Positions 60,365-64,000 of a stretch of 64,000 bases of DNA are shown here, piece after piece. The DNA lies in assembly GCA_963678925.1 (NCBI GenBank), contig OY787533.1:2418001-2482000 (forward strand), read 5' to 3'. Origin of the DNA: G963665925 sp963678925. GTDB taxonomy: Bacteria > Bacillota > Clostridia > Peptostreptococcales > Acidaminobacteraceae. Numbering within the stretch: position 1 is the stretch's first letter; each line of letters starts with the position of its first letter. The position numbers were made by a program, and so were the translations under genes. Below the pieces are notes generated by a model. It was not told where the DNA came from, did not search any database, and was given only the letters and a program-made list of their open reading frames with translations.

Positions 60365-61363
60365 ATGGAAAACAGAATGAAAGTACTGATGGTTGATGAC
60401 AGACCGGAGAATCTGTTTGTACTTGAGACCATCTTAAAAGATGAGGATGTGACATTTGACAAGGCGACTTCTGGAAATGAAGCCCTATCCATGCTTCTTG
60501 AAAAGGACTACGCCCTGGTCTTGATGGATGTTCAAATGCCCGATATTGACGGGTTTGAAACCGCAAAGCTCATGAAGGGCATGAACAAGACAAAATATAT
60601 TCCGATTATTTTTGTGACCGCAATCAGCAAAGAGGAATATTATGCGTTTAAAGGCTATGATATTGGCGCAATCGATTATATCTACAAGCCGATTGAACCC
60701 ATTGTTCTGAAAAGCAAGGTTCGGGTCTTTGCAGAACTTCATAGGCAGAAAATGATGTACAAGGACCAGAGCGACCTGCTCAATTTAAAGGTTAAGGAGC
60801 TCGAGGAAGTCAAGCAGCAGCTGATTGCGCTCAACAGTGAACTCGTTCAGATTTCAAATATGGATTCCCTGACTCAAATTGCAAACCGCAGAGCCTTTGA
60901 TGAAACAATCAAGGTGGAAATTAATAGGGCCAACCGGGATAAGACTGAGCTTGCAGTGCTCATGCTGGATATAGATTTCTTCAAGCAGTATAATGATCAT
61001 TATGGTCATGTCAAGGGGGATGAAGTCCTTCAAAAGGTTGCTGAAGAGGTTAAAAAATCGGTGTGCAGACCTGCAGATCTGGTGGCGCGCTATGGCGGTG
61101 AAGAGTTCACGGTTATCCTACCGGATACATGCGCCAAAGGGGCCATTCATGTTGCCGATACCATTCGCAAAAATGTAGAGGCACTTGAAATTCCAAACGT
61201 AGGTTCAGATGTGAGCGACTGGCTGACAGTGAGTATTGGTATTGTCCTTAAGAATACTGAAACAAATACCCAGGACATATTGCTAAGACGGGCGGACAAG
61301 GCCCTGTATGAAGCAAAGAAGCGTGGCAGAAATCAAGTTGTGGACTACAACGTGCATATGTAA
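60365..61363 (+). CDS. Response regulator diguanylate cyclase (receiver + GGDEF)
   Basis: 332 residues from ATG 60365 (AAGTAGGTG upstream). The receiver has KVLMVDDRPENLF, ALVLMDVQMPDIDG (phosphoacceptor Asp) and IDYIYKPIEP. A coiled linker (LKVKELEEVKQQL) connects to the GGDEF domain with MDSLTQIANRRAFD, LMLDIDFFKQYND, ARYGGEEFTVIL and an inhibitory RxxD site (RPAD). It is the probable c-di-GMP output of the upstream hybrid kinase and ends the operon. Confidence 0.92.
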   Translation: MENRMKVLMVDDRPENLFVLETILKDEDVTFDKATSGNEALSMLLEKDYALVLMDVQMPDIDGFETAKLMKGMNKTKYIPIIFVTAISKEEYYAFKGYDIGAIDYIYKPIEPIVLKSKVRVFAELHRQKMMYKDQSDLLNLKVKELEEVKQQLIALNSELVQISNMDSLTQIANRRAFDETIKVEINRANRDKTELAVLMLDIDFFKQYNDHYGHVKGDEVLQKVAEEVKKSVCRPADLVARYGGEEFTVILPDTCAKGAIHVADTIRKNVEALEIPNVGSDVSDWLTVSIGIVLKNTETNTQDILLRRADKALYEAKKRGRNQVVDYNVHM

Positions 61364-61414
61364 TACATATTATTAGTTGTCGACAGTCTGTCATGACAAT
61401 GTCCCTATAAGTAG

Positions 61415-61449
61415 AAAAAGACCGAGAACTTTTGTTCATCGGTCTTTTG
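61415..61449. terminator. Bidirectional terminator
   Basis: AAAAAGACCGAGAAC pairs with GTTCATCGGTCTTTT, and lies between converging genes. Confidence 0.88.
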
Positions 61450-61467
61450 TTTATTTATGTATTCTGC

Positions 61468-61725
61468 TTATACATACCTTCTGAAATGGAGTGCTTTTTC
61501 ATCCCAGCTGTTCTGGTCTGTGCCAGGAAGTGGCGCACCATTGGGCATCATGTTGCTTGGCACAATTTCCTTTCCAAAATTATTTGCAAGTTTCTTGCGA
61601 ATACAGGCATCCATCTTGCTGCCCTTGCAGTACATGGAGATGAATCCCTTGGCGGCAGTACTTTTTTCAAACTGCTCACAGCAACCGACAAACGCACAAT
61701 TGGCTAATTTTTCACAAATAGGCAT
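61468..61725 (-). CDS. Small cysteine-rich protein, putative metal or iron-sulfur binding
   Basis: 85 residues from the ATG at 61725, preceded by AAGGAGGGG. Five cysteines occur: PICEKLANCAFVGCCEQ and YCKGSKMDACIRKKLAN. The pattern C..F....C / YC....C.R and the ending EIVPSNMMPNG resemble a small domain often seen in clostridial and other anaerobe proteins, alone or fused to chemotaxis sensors (ending in VP.NL.PN). I cannot name it. It is divergent from the formate dehydrogenase gene. Confidence 0.75.
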   Translation of the reverse strand: MPICEKLANCAFVGCCEQFEKSTAAKGFISMYCKGSKMDACIRKKLANNFGKEIVPSNMMPNGAPLPGTDQNSWDEKALHFRRYV

Positions 61726-61989
61726 ACAATCAACCCCTCCTTAAGGATTTTATACAGAAACGATATGTTCACTTCATACTTTTCATACCCACAAGCTTGT
61801 GTATTAAATGTTCTGAGAACATTTCCCTGAAAATATTTTGCATATACCCAAAATCATGAGCTTGCCCTGCGTTATGGGAACCATAATTGGATAAACAAAG
61901 TATAGACACATGCGTTTTTATGGACTTTTGATGGAAGGCCCATATGCTTTAGGTAGATGCACACAGCTTGTGAATCAATTAACGCACTG

Positions 61990-62040
61990 TTTTAGTATAC
62001 ATTCACATGTCATTTTGACCAGTGCAGGTGTATACTAAAA
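61990..62040 (+). promoter_or_regulatory. Inverted repeat upstream of the formate dehydrogenase gene
   Basis: A perfect 12-bp repeat, TTTTAGTATACA (61990-62001) facing TGTATACTAAAA (62029-62040), with 27 bases between. It ends 50 bp before the fdhA start. It could be an operator for a dimeric regulator or a leader hairpin. The rest of 61726-62090 shows no gene. Confidence 0.65.
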
Positions 62041-62090
62041 TAGATTGGTGGTATGTATGCAAGTTTTTTGGAAATTCGGGGGGAAAGTTT

Positions 62091-64000
62091 ATGGAAAGAA
62101 TTTTGACGACTTGCGGCTATTGCGGATGTGGATGCAATTATTTTTTCAATGTCGAACAAGGTGAAATTGTTGGCGTTGCACCACAGAATAGCCATGTGGT
62201 AAGTCAGGGCAAACTCTGCATCAAGGGTTGGCAAGGTTATGGCTTTGTCAACAGTGGTGACCGGCTGAAAAAACCGCTTCAGAAAAGTACAGGGGAGAAT
62301 TTTTCTGAGATTTCTTGGGATGAAGCCATAGAAACGGTCCACAGCCGTTTGCAGCATATTGTGGATACTTACGGCCCTGAGTCTGTGGGTATTTTTGCCT
62401 CGGCCAGGTGTACGAACGAAGAAAATTATCTCATTAAGAAATTTGCAAATTCAGTGCTTAAAACGGCAAATATCGACCACTGCGCACGCCTCTGACATAG
62501 CCCCACAGTGGCTAGTTTAGCTGCAGCGTTTGGCAGTGGTGCCATGACCAATTCCATTGAGGAGCTCACAGATTCAGATGTGATATTGGTCATAGGCTCC
62601 AATACCACAGAGCAACATCCTATGGTTGCCATGAAAATTATAGAAGCGGTAAAAAAGGGTGCCAAGCTGATTGTAGCCGACCCTCGAAAAATACCGCTGA
62701 CTTACTATGGCCAAATTTACGCACCGCTTATACCAGGTAGCAATCTGGCATTTATCAACGGCCTGCTCAATGTGATCGTGAGCGAAGGACTTGTCAATGA
62801 GGCATTTATTGAAGAGCGAACAGAGGGATACTCGGAATTTGTAAACTCGGTCGCTGAATATACACCTGAAGTCGTGTCTAAAATCACGGGTGTTTCGGAA
62901 GATATCATCCGTGAGATTGCGCGTAGCTATGCTGGTGCTAAAAATGCATCCATCATCTATGCAATGGGAATCACGCAGCATACCAGTGGAACAAAAAACG
63001 TGGCAGCACTTACAAATCTGGCCCTTATGACCGGTCAAATAGGACGTCCTTCCACGGGCATCAATCCGCTCAGGGGTCAAAGCAATGTTCAAGGCGCATG
63101 TGATATGGGCGCACTTCCAGACACCTTCCCAGGCTATCAGAAGCTGAACAACCCAGGGGTACTTGAAAAGTTCAAGCGTTTCTGGGGCAATGGTTTTGCA
63201 CAGGAAAAAGGCATGACATCCGGCGAAATGCTTCATGCAGCAATGGATGGGAGGCTGAAGGCGCTCTATATTATCGGTGAAAACCCTATGTTGACCGATC
63301 CCAACCTAGACCATGTCAAAGAAGCCTTCGAGGCCCTGGACTTCCTTGTGGTACAGGATATTTTCATGACGGAAACATCCGTTCACGCGGACATCGTGCT
63401 TCCGGCTGCCAGCTTCATTGAAAAGGATGGCACCTTTACCAATACGGAGCGCCGGGTTCAGCGCCTGAGAAAGGTTCTTGAACCTGTTGGCGACAGCCTT
63501 GCCGACTGGGAAATTCTCAGTCGTATCATGCATGCCTTTGATGCAAGCATTCAGTATGATTCACCAAAGGCAGTCATGGATGAAATCAGGGGACTTGTGC
63601 CATCCTACGGTGGTATCAGCTATGACCGTCTTGAAAATGGCGGACTTCAGTGGCCGTGTCCGGATCTTGATCATCCGGGAACGCCGTATCTGCACAAAGG
63701 AAAGTTTACAAGGGGACTTGGCAAGTTTTCCGTTAACAATTATGAGCCTACAACGCAGCAGGCGACTGCTGAATACCCATTCATCCTGACAACAGGCAGA
63801 ATGGGACACCACTATCACTCAGGCACCATGACGCGAAGGTCATGGGCACTGGACAGGGAGCATCCAAACGGATTTGTGGAGATTCACCCATGGGACGCGG
63901 AAAAACTGGGAATAACGGCAAGAAGCAAGGTCAGAGTGAGCTCGGAACATGGGTCCTTGACCTGTGGCGTTCATATTACCAAGAACATTGTGGCTGGCGT
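62091..64000 (+). CDS. fdhA: Selenocysteine formate dehydrogenase alpha subunit, 3' truncated by window
   Basis: ATG 62091 follows GGGGGAAAG. The iron-sulfur cluster motif is TTCGYCGCGCNYFF with a further GKLCIKGW. In-frame TGA at 62493-62495 (codon 135) lies in ARL-U-HSPTVASLA, exactly where formate dehydrogenases carry selenocysteine or cysteine, and the frame stays open to the window end (637 codons). Molybdopterin-binding motifs include VIGSNTTEQHP, IVADPRK and TTGRMGHHYHSG, and GMTSGEMLHA and FLVVQDIFMTET are family typical. A hairpin GCTA gtt TAGC with flanking pairs lies about 15 bases after the TGA and may be the SECIS. The enzyme oxidises formate or reduces CO2 with a Mo or W cofactor. 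Confidence 0.93.
62493..62495 (+). other. Recoded UGA selenocysteine codon in fdhA
   Basis: The frame continues without a break on both sides with family-matching sequence, and the stop falls on the catalytic residue position. Confidence 0.93.
62505..62532 (+). promoter_or_regulatory. Possible bacterial SECIS hairpin
   Basis: In fdhA, CAGTGGCTAGTTTAGCTGCAG, read from about 62505, contains GCTA paired with TAGC across a GTT loop and weaker outer G-T pairs. It starts about 10 bases after the UGA, the distance expected for a bacterial SECIS. The fold is judged by eye only. Confidence 0.5.

Noticed and set aside
1..64000. CRISPR array, tRNA or rRNA genes
   Set aside because: No regularly spaced direct repeats and no cloverleaf or rRNA-like sequence were recognised.

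Overview
The window looks like chromosome of an anaerobic, low-to-moderate G+C Clostridia-type Firmicute. The signs are strong AGGAGG-type ribosome sites, GTG and TTG starts, many triloop or short-loop terminators, a selenocysteine formate dehydrogenase, a small alarmone synthetase, a tandem glycine riboswitch and many GGDEF, HD-GYP and PilZ genes. A Fusibacter or Acidaminobacter-like relative is my guess from gene style only. No rRNA, tRNA or CRISPR array was seen.

Layout. 1-20.4 kb is ordinary core genome: the end of a pyruvate carboxylase, an HD-GYP regulator with a PilZ protein, a hydroxyacid dehydrogenase / PHP / rlmN run, a radical SAM / HAD / RelQ-type run, a sensor kinase, an ABC-F ATPase, a diguanylate cyclase broken by a 10-bp tandem duplication, and an RlmD/RlmCD-type 23S rRNA methyltransferase. 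20.35-28.90 kb is an AT-rich integrative element of about 8.55 kb. It is inserted in the last codons of the methyltransferase gene. A large serine recombinase lies next to the left junction, and the displaced native 3' end of the methyltransferase (HVETVVELELKK-stop) survives at 28904-28942. The element carries unknown cargo genes, a lipoprotein, an IS3-family insertion that splits a helix-turn-helix gene, and more than 1 kb of noncoding DNA with several strongly folded segments.

29-36.9 kb holds an MFS exporter, a two-receiver diguanylate cyclase, a glycosyltransferase-TetR operon with a palindromic operator candidate, a lipoprotein rhodanese interrupted by one in-frame TGA, a YwbE-like protein and an APC-family amino acid permease under a tandem glycine riboswitch. 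37.4-43.8 kb is a cluster of uncharacterised genes that appear to act at the cell surface: a membrane-anchored beta-rich protein, a double zinc-ribbon protein, a 1237-residue secreted or anchored protein and a multi-pass membrane protein. It is one of the more interesting unknowns here.

44-53.5 kb has a TetR gene, an AbgT transporter with an M20 amidohydrolase (aminoacyl-aminobenzoate or peptide-like substrate use), a decayed IS1182-type transposase, an enoyl-CoA hydratase, an Old Yellow Enzyme, a shikimate kinase-like protein and another TetR gene. 53.9-61.4 kb is a signalling operon: a 1675-residue hybrid histidine kinase, CheR, a stand-alone CheB domain and a receiver-GGDEF protein. The window ends inside a formate dehydrogenase gene with an in-frame UGA for selenocysteine.

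Dispersed palindromic elements of about 120 bp, each flanked by copies of the same small hairpin, lie in intergenic gaps near 6.9 and 53.6 kb, with a partial copy near 3.3 kb. They are not explained by any gene.
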